The notes below the pieces were generated by a model. The model was given only the letters and a program-made list of their open reading frames with translations, did not search any database and was not told the origin of the DNA. Shown here in pieces: positions 14,102 through 22,900 of a DNA stretch of 26,248 nucleotides (position 1 is the stretch's first letter; each line of letters starts with the position of its first letter). The stretch covers positions 1 to 26,248 of the forward strand of contig JAUXFI010000001.1 in NCBI GenBank assembly GCA_030620125.1, read 5' to 3'. Source of the stretch: Anaerolineae bacterium (GTDB taxonomy: Bacteria > Chloroflexota > Anaerolineae > B4-G1). Both the position numbers and the translations under genes were made by a program.

Positions 14102-14935
14102 ATGGCCGCGCGACGCCTATACAACACGACAGCCTACCGCTACCCCCACGAGCGGCTGATCCTGGTGCTCACGCTGCTGCTGGTATTGCTGGTCATCGCC
14201 CTGACCGTCACGGCGACCGTCTGCCTGAGCCTCGTGTTCGTCGTGACGATGGTGGCGCTCTCCTACGCGAGCACCCGCTCGCATCACAAGGCGCTCTTGG
14301 CGCGAGCCCTGCAGGTCACACCGCAAAACACGCCTGCACTGGCTACCCTCGTCACCGCAAGCGTCGCCCGATTGCAGGCAGGCCCGGTGCACGTCTTCGT
14401 CGCGCCCGGCGAGACGCTGAACGCCTACGCCTTTGGCCTCTCCTCCCCCAAAGTCGTCGTGCTTCACTCCGCGATCCTGGAGACAATGGACGCGGACGAG
14501 CTATGCTTCATCCTGGGCCACGAACTGGGACACGTGCGCTTGGGACACACCTGGCTCAACTCCCTGGTAGGGGGAATGGCCGGCATCCCCAGCCCGTTCG
14601 TGGCCACGGCAGTCCTGGCGATGGCCTTTTTGTGGTGGAATCGAGCGTGCGAGTACTCTGCCGACCGGGCCGGGTTGCTGGCCTGCGGAAAGCCCCGCAA
14701 GGCAATCTCGGCGTTGGTCAAACTGGCCGCGGGTGAGAAGGCTCACACGAGAGCCGACCTGGAGCAAGCGATACGACACATTGAAGCCGAAGACGATCAT
14801 GCGCTGGCCGGCCTGAGCGAGGCGCTCTCCACCCACCCGATGATGGTCCGGCGCATCGAGGAATTGCGCCGCTACGCGGCCTCGGCCCAGTACCGTCGCC
14901 TGCAACCGCTGGTCGAACAGAACGCGCCTGCGTAA
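14102..14935 (+). CDS. membrane M48-family zinc metallopeptidase (HtpX-like)
   Basis: The 277-residue protein carries two closely spaced N-terminal membrane helices (about 19-55), the zinc motif HELGH (140-144) followed by RLGHTW, a further hydrophobic segment (about 165-180) and the third ligand E184 in CEYSADRAGLLA. This is the layout of HtpX/Ste24-type M48 proteases, which degrade damaged membrane proteins in the cytoplasmic membrane. The sequence VHVFVAPGETLNAYAFG before the catalytic part is also typical. The ATG at 14102 follows CGAGGAG. It is the last plus-strand gene before a convergent terminator. Whether it belongs to the secDF transcript is unclear because of the inverted repeat between. 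Confidence 0.92.
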   Translation: MAARRLYNTTAYRYPHERLILVLTLLLVLLVIALTVTATVCLSLVFVVTMVALSYASTRSHHKALLARALQVTPQNTPALATLVTASVARLQAGPVHVFVAPGETLNAYAFGLSSPKVVVLHSAILETMDADELCFILGHELGHVRLGHTWLNSLVGGMAGIPSPFVATAVLAMAFLWWNRACEYSADRAGLLACGKPRKAISALVKLAAGEKAHTRADLEQAIRHIEAEDDHALAGLSEALSTHPMMVRRIEELRRYAASAQYRRLQPLVEQNAPA

Positions 14936-14946
14936 CCTCCGTCAAA

Positions 14947-14981
14947 AAGACCTCCGAGGTTCCCAAAGCCTCGGAGGTCTT
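14947..14981. terminator. bidirectional intrinsic terminator
   Basis: AAGACCTCCGAGG (14947-14959) and CCTCGGAGGTCTT (14969-14981) form a perfect 13-pair stem with a 9-nt loop. On the minus strand the stem is followed by TTTTTG, a good terminator for the histidine kinase ending at 15030. On the plus strand TCTTCC follows, weaker but suitable for the peptidase. Confidence 0.88.
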
Positions 14982-15029
14982 CCTGTGCTAGAAGCAGGTG
15001 TGTCGCTCGCACCCACGACGGGGGTTCCG

Positions 15030-16232
15030 TCAGGCGCCTTCCACCGGCAGCGTGAAGGTGAACGTCGTGCCACGCCCTCCCTCGCTGCTGACGCTGATCT
15101 CCCCCCCGTGGGCCTCGATGATATTCCGCGTGATGGTAAGCCCCAGTCCCGTCCCCGGCGACTGGTCTTCCACGCCGGGCACACGGTAAAAGCGCTCGAA
15201 AATGTGCGGCAACGCCTCTGCCGGGATGCCAGGCCCCGTATCGGCGACGCTCACCGTCAGACAGGCCCCGTCACACCTCACCGCGACCATGACCCTGTCG
15301 CCCGGCCGGCAGTACTTGACCGCGTTGCTCAAGAGATTGAGCATCGCCTGGTGGAGGCGCTGTGCATCCCCTGCGACAGACGGACAGTCAGCAGGAACAT
15401 CGACCGATAATCCAATCTGCTTACCGTCCGCCTGCGGCATCACCACGTTGACTGCCATACGGATCACCGTGCTCAGATCAACCGGGTCGCTGGCCAGGTG
15501 GACGCGACCAGACTCCAGCCGCGCCAGGTCGAGGAAACTGTTCGCCATCCCGTTGATCCGCTCAGACTCGCGTCGAATGATATCTGCAAACTGGTGGGTC
15601 TGAGACATCGTCGTCTCGGGCCACTGGATAAGCTCAGCGTAAGACACAATTGCCGTGAGCGGCGTGCGCATCTCGTGCACGATCTCGGCAATCAAGTCCG
15701 ATTGCTGGAACAATATGACGTTCTGCACCGCCACTGCCGCCTGATCGGCAAGTACAGTCAGCAACTCGACGTCCTCTTCGGTAAAGTCGCCCCTGCCCTC
15801 CTTGTTGACTGCCTCCAACACACCGATCACGTTGCCCCTGGCAATCAATGGGACAGCAAGGATAGAGCGGGTGGTGAAAGTGGACTGTTCGTCCGCCTTG
15901 CGGTAGAAACGGGAGTCATTGCGGGCATCCGGCACGACGAGGGGCTTGCCGGTTTGCACGATCCATCCCGCAACGCTACCTTCCATCGGAACAACGATCG
16001 AGGGCATCCTGTAACTCTGCGCTCCCGTCGCCGCCTGAAAGTACAACTTGCCGCTCTTGTGATCCAACAGCAGGATCGAACAGGCCTCTGTCTTGGTGAG
16101 TTCGTGCGCAGCCTCGACGATACGATTTAACAGCGGGCGCAGGTTAAGCGTCGAATTCAACGAACGGCTGATCTCGATCAGCCACTCCAACCAACCCACG
16201 CGCTCCCCATGCTGTATCTGCTGACTCTTCAC
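15030..16232 (-). CDS. GAF-domain sensor histidine kinase, soluble
   Basis: The 400-residue protein has a GAF domain (about 22-168), a HisKA domain with phospho-acceptor H186 in VHEMRTPLT, and an ATPase domain with N-box NLLSNAVKY, G1 box DTGPGIP and G2 box GTGLGLT. It has no membrane segment. The start is placed at the GTG at 16232: GGGAGG (16243-16238) lies 5 nt upstream, whereas a GTG at 16238 would overlap that site. It follows the sirtuin gene after 2 nt and ends before a clear terminator. The receiver domain encoded at 17094-18242 in the same gene group is a plausible partner. Its GAF part resembles that of the kinase at 2909-4189, including ISR/ELxST, SILLLD, LAVPL, IGVLE and NK motifs at matching places. 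Confidence 0.92.
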   Translation of the reverse strand: MKSQQIQHGERVGWLEWLIEISRSLNSTLNLRPLLNRIVEAAHELTKTEACSILLLDHKSGKLYFQAATGAQSYRMPSIVVPMEGSVAGWIVQTGKPLVVPDARNDSRFYRKADEQSTFTTRSILAVPLIARGNVIGVLEAVNKEGRGDFTEEDVELLTVLADQAAVAVQNVILFQQSDLIAEIVHEMRTPLTAIVSYAELIQWPETTMSQTHQFADIIRRESERINGMANSFLDLARLESGRVHLASDPVDLSTVIRMAVNVVMPQADGKQIGLSVDVPADCPSVAGDAQRLHQAMLNLLSNAVKYCRPGDRVMVAVRCDGACLTVSVADTGPGIPAEALPHIFERFYRVPGVEDQSPGTGLGLTITRNIIEAHGGEISVSSEGGRGTTFTFTLPVEGA

Positions 16233-16234
16233 GA

Positions 16235-17008
16235 TCACCTCCCGGCGTTTGCCCGCGCAATGAGGGGCAACACTTTAGCGACGTCCCCGCGAATGACTAC
16301 CTCGGCCATCTCGTCAACGTAGGTGGGCGACAAGTTGACCACGATGAGACGGCCACCGTGCTCCAGCACCACAAGCGGCAAGCGCGAGACGGGCATAACC
16401 TCCAGCGACGACCCCACAATGAGCATCAAGTCGGCCTGTCGGGTATGCTCGTTCGCCGCGATGACCTCCTTGATTGGCAACTGCTCCCCAAAAAGCACGA
16501 CGTTGGGCTTCATCACGCCGCCACATGCAGGGCAACGGGGCACATCCCCCGAGGCGAGAAAGTCATCCAGCAGTTTCCCGGTAGGCATAACTCGATAACA
16601 ACTGATGCAGGTCGCCTCGCGCAAGTGACCGTGTACTTCCAGCACCTCGCGCGACCCGGCCCGCTGGTGCAGACTGTCAATGTTCTGCGTGATGATCGCC
16701 TTCAACCAACCATCCGCCTCCAGTTGCGCCAATGCCCGGTGACCAGGATTGGGATCCGCCGTCAGCAACATCTTTGCCAAAGGTCGCATCCAGGCATAGA
16801 ACACCTCCGGATTGCGCCGGAAGGCATAGACGGAGGCCACCTCCATTGGATTGACGCGCTCCCACAACCCAAGCTCCGGCGAACGGAAATCTGGAATACC
16901 GGAGGGGGTGCTCGAACCCGCGCCTGTCAGAGCAATAGCGTGATGGGCTTCTCGTAGGAGCGCCGCCGCGCGCGCGATGCTGGCGACAGTTTCATCGCTG
17001 TTGCTCAT
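16235..17008 (-). CDS. Sir2-family NAD-dependent protein deacylase (sirtuin)
   Basis: The 257-residue protein has the full sirtuin set: GAGSSTPSGIPDFRSP (29-44) for NAD binding, TQNIDSLHQRAG (107-118), catalytic H126 in EVHGH, zinc cysteines C134, C137, C159 and C162, KPNVVLFGE (167-175) and VGSSLEVMP. It should remove acyl groups from lysines using NAD in the cytoplasm. The first loop reads GAGSS instead of the common GAGIS; the active residues are intact. It lies between a receiver-CpaE fusion (85 nt upstream) and a histidine kinase (2 nt downstream), with no separate promoter seen, suggesting one transcript. Confidence 0.95.
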   Translation of the reverse strand: MSNSDETVASIARAAALLREAHHAIALTGAGSSTPSGIPDFRSPELGLWERVNPMEVASVYAFRRNPEVFYAWMRPLAKMLLTADPNPGHRALAQLEADGWLKAIITQNIDSLHQRAGSREVLEVHGHLREATCISCYRVMPTGKLLDDFLASGDVPRCPACGGVMKPNVVLFGEQLPIKEVIAANEHTRQADLMLIVGSSLEVMPVSRLPLVVLEHGGRLIVVNLSPTYVDEMAEVVIRGDVAKVLPLIARANAGR

Positions 17009-17093
17009 ATCCGTCTCACGAGTCCAAGAGCGCCGGCAGAGACCGCCCGCCGGTCACCTGATGCGCCCAGCGAGTCGGCTCTGGTAGACGGTC

Positions 17094-18242
17094 TCAAGCG
17101 CTGACCAGATGCTCCGCGATGGTCCGGTATTGCTGGGCGACCAGACTCTCCGGCTGCACCATCACCATCGGAATCCCCCGTTCGGACGATTGGAATGCCA
17201 GTTCGGGAGCCGGAACCACTACCCCAACGAGATCTTGCTGCAACAGCCCCTCTATCGTTTCCCTGGTAAAGGTGGACGCACAGGGAGACCTATTGATCAG
17301 CACAACACTGATCCTATGACGGGGCACGTTGAGCGACATAGCCATCTCGTCCAACAGCGCCTGTGCCAGCGTGAGCGCCACGCGATGTGGCTCAATGGTC
17401 ACAACGACACGGTGACAAATTGGCAGAATGTGCCGGGTTGCCTCTCCCAGCCCTACACCCAGATCCAGAAGAAGATAATCAGCCGAGGCCCCAAGATGCC
17501 GGACGATGGCCTCAGCGTGGGCCGCTGACAACGGCGCTGCTACACCAGGCGGCTCAATCTGACCACTCAGTACCTGGACGCCAGTCTGGTGTTCCTGCAA
17601 CTGCACCTCTATCATCTCCGCGTCAATGCGCTCGACCGGCTGAGCCAGCAGTTGCGCCAGCCCATCGTGACGTCGCAGTCCCAACTGGAGGGAAAGAGCT
17701 GCCGCGCCAGATTGCATGTCGGCCAACACGACCCTTTGATCCCGCGCGGATCCCTGGATCAGAGCGACGGCAATGTTCGCCGCCAGAGTAGTGGTGCCCA
17801 CGCCCCCCTTTGAACCCAGGAAACCGATAACCTTGGCCCGCATCGGGAGCTTTTCCTCCACCTGACGCCGCGCCGAACGGAGCAGCACAGCCTCCACGCG
17901 CGAAGCCAATTCGGCCGGATGGACTGGCTTAGTCAGATAATCGTCGGCCCCGGCCTGGAACCCGGCTACCTTGTCACCCACCAATGTCTTGGCGGTAAAC
18001 ATAATGATCGGCAGGGTGGCAGTGGCAGGGTTGGCACGGAGCCGGCGGCAGACCTCGTAGCCATCCATGTCCGGCATCATTATGTCCAGGATGACCAGGG
18101 CAGGGTTCTCCGACTGGGCCTTCTCCAGACCTTGAGCGCCTGACTGTGCAGCGACGATTTCGTACCCCCGTCGCTGCAACATCAACCCGACCAACTTGAC
18201 GCTTTCCAGATCGTCGTCAACTACCAAGATTTTCTTCGCCAT
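17094..18242 (-). CDS. response-regulator receiver fused to CpaE/TadZ-like MinD ATPase
   Basis: The 382-residue protein joins a CheY-like receiver (1-122) to a ParA/MinD-family ATPase (about 135-382). The receiver has the acidic cluster D9-D11, phospho-acceptor D53 (LVILDIMMPDMDG), MFTAKT and K105 (DYLTKPV), so it looks functional. The ATPase has the deviant Walker A loop GSKGGVGTTTLAAN (142-155) and LLLDLGVGLGEAT. This order is that of CpaE/TadZ, polar organisers of Tad pili, whose receivers are, from memory, often degenerate. No other tad genes are here. The ATG at 18242 is chosen because GGGAGGT lies just upstream; an in-frame start at 18266 adds 8 non-conserved residues. It is the first gene of the group with sirtuin and kinase. 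Confidence 0.88.
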   Translation of the reverse strand: MAKKILVVDDDLESVKLVGLMLQRRGYEIVAAQSGAQGLEKAQSENPALVILDIMMPDMDGYEVCRRLRANPATATLPIIMFTAKTLVGDKVAGFQAGADDYLTKPVHPAELASRVEAVLLRSARRQVEEKLPMRAKVIGFLGSKGGVGTTTLAANIAVALIQGSARDQRVVLADMQSGAAALSLQLGLRRHDGLAQLLAQPVERIDAEMIEVQLQEHQTGVQVLSGQIEPPGVAAPLSAAHAEAIVRHLGASADYLLLDLGVGLGEATRHILPICHRVVVTIEPHRVALTLAQALLDEMAMSLNVPRHRISVVLINRSPCASTFTRETIEGLLQQDLVGVVVPAPELAFQSSERGIPMVMVQPESLVAQQYRTIAEHLVSA

Positions 18243-18271
18243 GACCACCTCCCATGAGTCATCCACGTGTT

Positions 18272-18300
18272 ACTGTAGCACAGAACGGGATACTTGGCAA
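18272..18300 (-). promoter_or_regulatory. promoter for the receiver-CpaE / sirtuin / kinase group
   Basis: On the minus strand TTGCCA (18300-18295), 17 nt, TACAGT (18277-18272), with an extended -10 TG. It lies 30 nt before the ATG at 18242. Confidence 0.6.
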
Positions 18301-18314
18301 GAAAACAAAAAGGC

Positions 18315-19658
18315 TCAGCTTGACTTGGCCAACGCTCCCATAGGGTCCCATGGCGGAAGCACCACAGGCTCGGTATCAAGCACCTCCACGAGTTCAGGAG
18401 AAAGGTATTTCTTGCTGACCATCACCTCGTAGAGATATTCATCGAACCACCCATCGGCCATCACCATATAGCCCTTGTCGCCCAATTTGGTGCCCCAGCT
18501 ATTCTCGACGCGCCACTTGATAGGCAATCCGGAGCCATCCAGGTCCACACCTGTGAACACCATTGCGTGGGTCATTCGGCTGTGACCATAGTCCAAGCGA
18601 CCGGCCTTGTCCAACCTGAAGGGAGCGCCGTAGACGAGTTCGTAGTCGTACACCTCAGGGTCCAGGATGCCCATCTCCCGTTCCAACATCTTGCCCACAT
18701 CGCAGCCAAACCAGACTGCCTGCCCATCAACGATCATGGCGGACGCAGCCTTCTTCAGCGTTTCCATGTCAACGTTCAGGTAGCGGATTATCTGCCCGCC
18801 TACGACATTCCCAAGATACTGCACCGTGTAGAGCCTGCAATAGGGCTTGTCTTGCGTGGGAGCATTGATCAGGCAAACCGTATCATCCAGGTCAACGCCC
18901 ACGTATTCCTCGAAAAACTCTGTGGGAGTCATCTCCCCATGTCTGTGGAATTCCTTGTCCTTGTCCCTCCACTCCCACAGAAAGCTAGACGATGGTTTTC
19001 CAAGATGGATACTGAGCATTCTATAGAACTCTACCATCATTTCTCCCTTTGCCTGGCGCATTTCTCCGCTAGAAGCGCCCCGCCCGTGCATTTCCCTGAG
19101 CACCTGCGCATACTCTCTGAGTTTGGCGACGAGCAACATGTTCATCGGCCGTGAATTGCTGCTGCTGTCTGTTTCCGGCATCACCGACTTGGGCACGACG
19201 CCATACTTTTCGACAAGGTTCACGAACATGTCCCACTGCCCGCCGTCGGGAAGAGGGTCCGAGAGAAGCCACATCACAAGCCTGCCACCCAAAGGCTCAT
19301 CCCTGGTCTCTATGATGTTTTCGAGAAAGAAATTCGCCTTCTCCAGCTTGTCCCAGAACATGAGGTGGACCTGCGACAACTCGAAACTCTCCAGGTTCAT
19401 CCTCTCCATGGCCGCCAGACGAAAAACGTTGAGTCCGGCGAATAGCCAACACCGCCCGCTCTTTTTCTGGCTGGTGGCCTCGGGCGTCTCTATCAGGTGC
19501 GAATACGTGTGGTCGGTTCGATTCACCACCTCCCTGCTCAAGGCCACAGCCCCAATGCCGTTCTTGGCAACCGCATTCAACGCAAGCAGGTTCTTGGGTT
19601 CCGCGTCAAAAGCAGTCGCAAAGTGTCCCAGGTCCTCGTACTTGATTTGTTTGTCCAC
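18315..19658 (-). CDS. pepC: aminopeptidase C / bleomycin hydrolase (peptidase C1B)
   Basis: The 447-residue protein is a papain-fold aminopeptidase of the PepC/bleomycin-hydrolase type, normally a cytosolic hexamer that trims N-terminal residues. Visible are the oxyanion Q64, the catalytic C70 in KKSGRCWLFAGLNVFR (66-80), the His in THAMVFTGVD (about 366) and the Asn in VENSWG (about 388). There is no signal peptide, and the length is the family norm. The start is GTG at 19658 behind GGAGGAAAACCC. A short T-rich stretch follows the stop but no clear hairpin. It diverges from a secreted papain-like protease, with 256 nt between the two start codons. Confidence 0.95.
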   Translation of the reverse strand: MDKQIKYEDLGHFATAFDAEPKNLLALNAVAKNGIGAVALSREVVNRTDHTYSHLIETPEATSQKKSGRCWLFAGLNVFRLAAMERMNLESFELSQVHLMFWDKLEKANFFLENIIETRDEPLGGRLVMWLLSDPLPDGGQWDMFVNLVEKYGVVPKSVMPETDSSSNSRPMNMLLVAKLREYAQVLREMHGRGASSGEMRQAKGEMMVEFYRMLSIHLGKPSSSFLWEWRDKDKEFHRHGEMTPTEFFEEYVGVDLDDTVCLINAPTQDKPYCRLYTVQYLGNVVGGQIIRYLNVDMETLKKAASAMIVDGQAVWFGCDVGKMLEREMGILDPEVYDYELVYGAPFRLDKAGRLDYGHSRMTHAMVFTGVDLDGSGLPIKWRVENSWGTKLGDKGYMVMADGWFDEYLYEVMVSKKYLSPELVEVLDTEPVVLPPWDPMGALAKSS

Positions 19659-19740
19659 GGGTTTTCCTCCGTTCTTCGAATCGACTCGCCATCACACGTG
19701 ACGACGAGTCTGAAAATACGCCACAACACAGTCAGCACAG

Positions 19741-19769
19741 AGTATACCCCCCACACGAAAAGTGGGCAA
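19741..19769 (-). promoter_or_regulatory. promoter for pepC
   Basis: On the minus strand TTGCCC (19769-19764), 17 nt, TATACT (19746-19741). The leader to the GTG at 19658 would be about 75 nt. A small CCCAC/GTGGG inverted repeat overlaps the spacer and could be an operator, which is speculative. Confidence 0.6.
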
Positions 19770-19815
19770 GTCGCCATGCAGGTCAGGGCCAGAAACACAG
19801 CATAACGACTGCTGT

Positions 19816-19835
19816 TTTTGACACACGGTTTGACA
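19816..19835 (+). promoter_or_regulatory. possible -35 elements for the secreted protease
   Basis: TTGACA occurs twice, at 19818-19823 and 19830-19835, 12 nt apart. No convincing -10 box lies 17 nt after either one (CATGAA at 19853-19858 is the nearest). They may be -35 boxes or a repeated binding site. Confidence 0.2.
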
Positions 19836-19893
19836 CGTTCCGTGCAACGCTCCATGAAACGGCTTGCTGATAACATGAATTGAGCCACTCAAC

Positions 19894-19917
19894 ATGGAGA
19901 AAAATGGAGAAAAAATG
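19894..19917 (+). repeat. 10-nt tandem repeat at the start of the secreted protease gene
   Basis: ATGGAGAAAA occurs twice in a row (19894-19913) followed by AATG. It creates two in-frame ATGs (19894 and 19915) and places a GGAG site 6 nt before the second, which is why 19915 is preferred as start. Confidence 0.7.
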
Positions 19918-22900
19918 TCCCAAAGACTGAATTGGCCAATCGCCGCCACATTGACTGTCGTGGCAATCTGTGTCACCCTCTTGCCGACAGGCCCCGCCCT
20001 GGCGTCAACCGAACTGCCTCCGCTCCCTACGCTGGAGAGTTCGGAGAGCAAAATCAGCCAGTTGTGTGAAGCACAGGCCCAGCCCACGCTTGCGACGAAC
20101 TCTCCCCCAGGCCGAGGCTTTGTCCCCCCTCCAATGGATCTCTCGCACCTGACAGGGCAGCACGTGGGAGGGACGATGCAGAGCGCGGGAGGAGACAGGC
20201 TCCAGTCGTCACCGTCCAGTTGGGACTGGCGCGCGCAGGGCAAGGTCACCCCGGTGAAGAACCAGAGCTCGTGCGGCTCCTGTTACGCCTTTGCGTCTGT
20301 CGCGAACGTCGAATCGAGACTGCTGGTAGCGGGAGAACCCGCCTACGATCTCTCGGAAAACAATGCCAAGGAGTGCAACTGGGACGAACTGAACGGCTAC
20401 TACGGCGGTACCAGTTGCAGCGGCGGGAACTATGATCTGCTGGTCAACCTGTTCTCCCAGAAGGGGCTGGTGCTGGAAGCGTGTGACCCATACGTGGCCA
20501 GCGACGTTGCGTGCAGCTCCAGTTGTCCCTATCAAAAGACACTGCTGGACTGGCGCATCATCTCTGGCAGCGCCGTGCCCGATACGGACGTGCTAAAGAG
20601 CTACATTCAGACGTATGGCCCGGTCTACACCACACTGTACGCATCCTTCTCTGGATTCAGCGGCTACGATGGTTCCTACACACTGTACTACTCTGGGACG
20701 AACTGGCCTAATCACGCCGTGCTGATCGTCGGCTGGGACGACAACCTCACCCACGCCGGAGGCACAGGCGGCTGGATCGTGAAGAATAGCTGGGGCGACA
20801 GTTGGGGAGACGACGGCTACTTTACCATCGCCTACGGTTCGGCCAACATCGGCATGTACTCCTCGTTCATGCACGACTGGCAGGACTATGACACCAGCGG
20901 CGACATCCTGTACTACGACGAGGCCGGCTGGATGACCGCCTGGGGTTGGGGCGACACGACCGCCTGGGGCCTGGTAAAATTCATTCCCTCCAGCGACACG
21001 AACGGCACGCGAGTAGAGTTCTGGACCAGCGACGAGACAACCGACGTGGACGTGTATCTCTACGACGACTTTGATGGGACGACGCTCAGCAACCTGTTGG
21101 CACAGGAACTTGACAACAGCTTCGCCGAGGCAGGCTACCACTCGGTGGAACTGAGTTCGCCCGTGCCCTTGCACAGCGGGGACGACGTGATCGCGGTAGT
21201 AAAGTTCACCAACGCCGGCTACGGATACCCCATCGCAGCCGACAACGCAGGCCCTTACGAGACCCAGCGCACCTACATCAGCCACAGCGGGACCAACGGA
21301 TCCTGGTACGACCTGGGGTCGTACGAAGATGACGTGGCCTTTCGCATCCGCACGTCTGACACCCAGGGCACGCTCACACCGACGCCAACTCACACACCAA
21401 CACCCACACCTACTCATACACCAACGCCCACACCGACCAACACGCCCACGCCGACACCCACCAACACGCCCACACCGACACCCACGCCCGCCAGTCTCAC
21501 CGTCACCGAGGTACGGCCTGCCGAGGGGTTCAACGATACCACGACCAGCATTGACATCTTGGGCTCCAACTTCCCGGCAGATGCCCAGGCCAGCCTGGGG
21601 GCCTCGCCTGCCATTTCGCTACCCACCACTTTCGTTGACAGCACCCATCTCACGGCCAAGGTGCCTGCCGGTCTGACACCCGGTGACTATGACCTGACCG
21701 TAGCGAACAGCACCCAGAGCGACACGTTGACCGACGCCTACGCCGTCCTGGATGCCGCCCAACCGGTGGATGACCTGCGTTCCCAGCCCTACTACCTGTG
21801 GACCGACCCTGATGCGCCACTGGAAGGTAAACCGGTCTCCCTGGGCCTGGTGGTAGAACGGGTAGGCGGCACCCAGGGCCTGACCCTGGTCCCAGTCCGC
21901 TTTTACCTGGGAACACTCGACCCCACAGCGGCTATCGGCGACGCCTACCTGGTCGGCATCGGGGTGGACGACGCAGCCAGCACCGCCGCCCTCGACTGGG
22001 GTGCGCACCCTGCGGGGGACTATACCATCTTTGCGGAGATCGACCCCGACGATGAGGTGCCCGAGACAAACGAGTCGAACAACGTGGTCAGCCGCACTGT
22101 GACCATCCTGCCGCCGCTGGCAGACATCACCCCGCCGCTGGTGACCGATTTCCTGGTCAACGGTGGGGCCAGCAGGACAGTGACACGCAGCGTGACCCTC
22201 TCCGTCACCGCGACCGATGACAGAGAGCCAACCCAGGTCTACTACGTGGAACAACACTACAACCTGGGCGCTCGGGCCTGGGTGCCGGTGCAATGGACAG
22301 ACTGGCTGCCGTACAACGACCAACCCCACCCGTGGACGTTGCACCCCAACACCGGGCTGCGCTACCTGCAGGCTTGGGCAGCAGACGCGGCGGGGAACAT
22401 CTCGTGTGCTCCCCTGCGCGCTCAGATCAACTACATACCAGCCTCAGACCAGATGGCTGCTGGTGAGACGAGAACCTACCGTCAGATGGCGCAGGCAGGG
22501 CAGTGCTTGCGGGTGCGGATCGAGCCGGCGTATGGGGACCCCGACCTGTACGTGTGGCCGCCCGGCTACCAGATGGGGGATGATTACTGGTACAGCATCA
22601 ACGGCCCGGGCGAGGTAGACGAAGTGCAGTTCGAGACGCCAAAAGATGGGAACTATCAGATCGAAGTGGATGGAGTGACCGAGGCCGAGTACTCCGTCGT
22701 CGTGGAGGTCAAAGCCTCTTGTTCAGCAAGCGCAGAGGCTGGTGGGGGAAGGCATTTCGTGTCTGGTGGCGACAAGACACCGCGGACGCAGCCTGTGGTG
22801 CCGGTAAATAGCGAGCCGCCCGGCCAACTGGTCGTGCCACCGGCACAGAGAGAGCCGCCGACAGAGTATGTGTACCTCCCTCTCCTTCTCCGCGCCTACA

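Noticed and set aside
17009..17093. Possible separate promoter or operator before the sirtuin
   Set aside because: No -35/-10 pair with 17-nt spacing and only very short inverted matches were found.
18301..18314. Terminator after pepC
   Set aside because: There is a T-rich stretch on the minus strand but no convincing GC stem before it.
19692..20249. Minus-strand frame of 185 residues across the pepC/protease intergenic region
   Set aside because: It overlaps the start and signal peptide of the secreted protease and the pepC promoter, and shows no family features.
20593..21417. 274-residue minus-strand frame opposite the secreted protease
   Set aside because: Low-complexity Val/Gly/Arg-rich translation with no domain; the plus-strand frame has catalytic motifs.
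21379..21490. Repeat array that could be taken for a CRISPR
   Set aside because: The repeats are short, contiguous and in frame as a Thr-Pro linker; there are no spacers.
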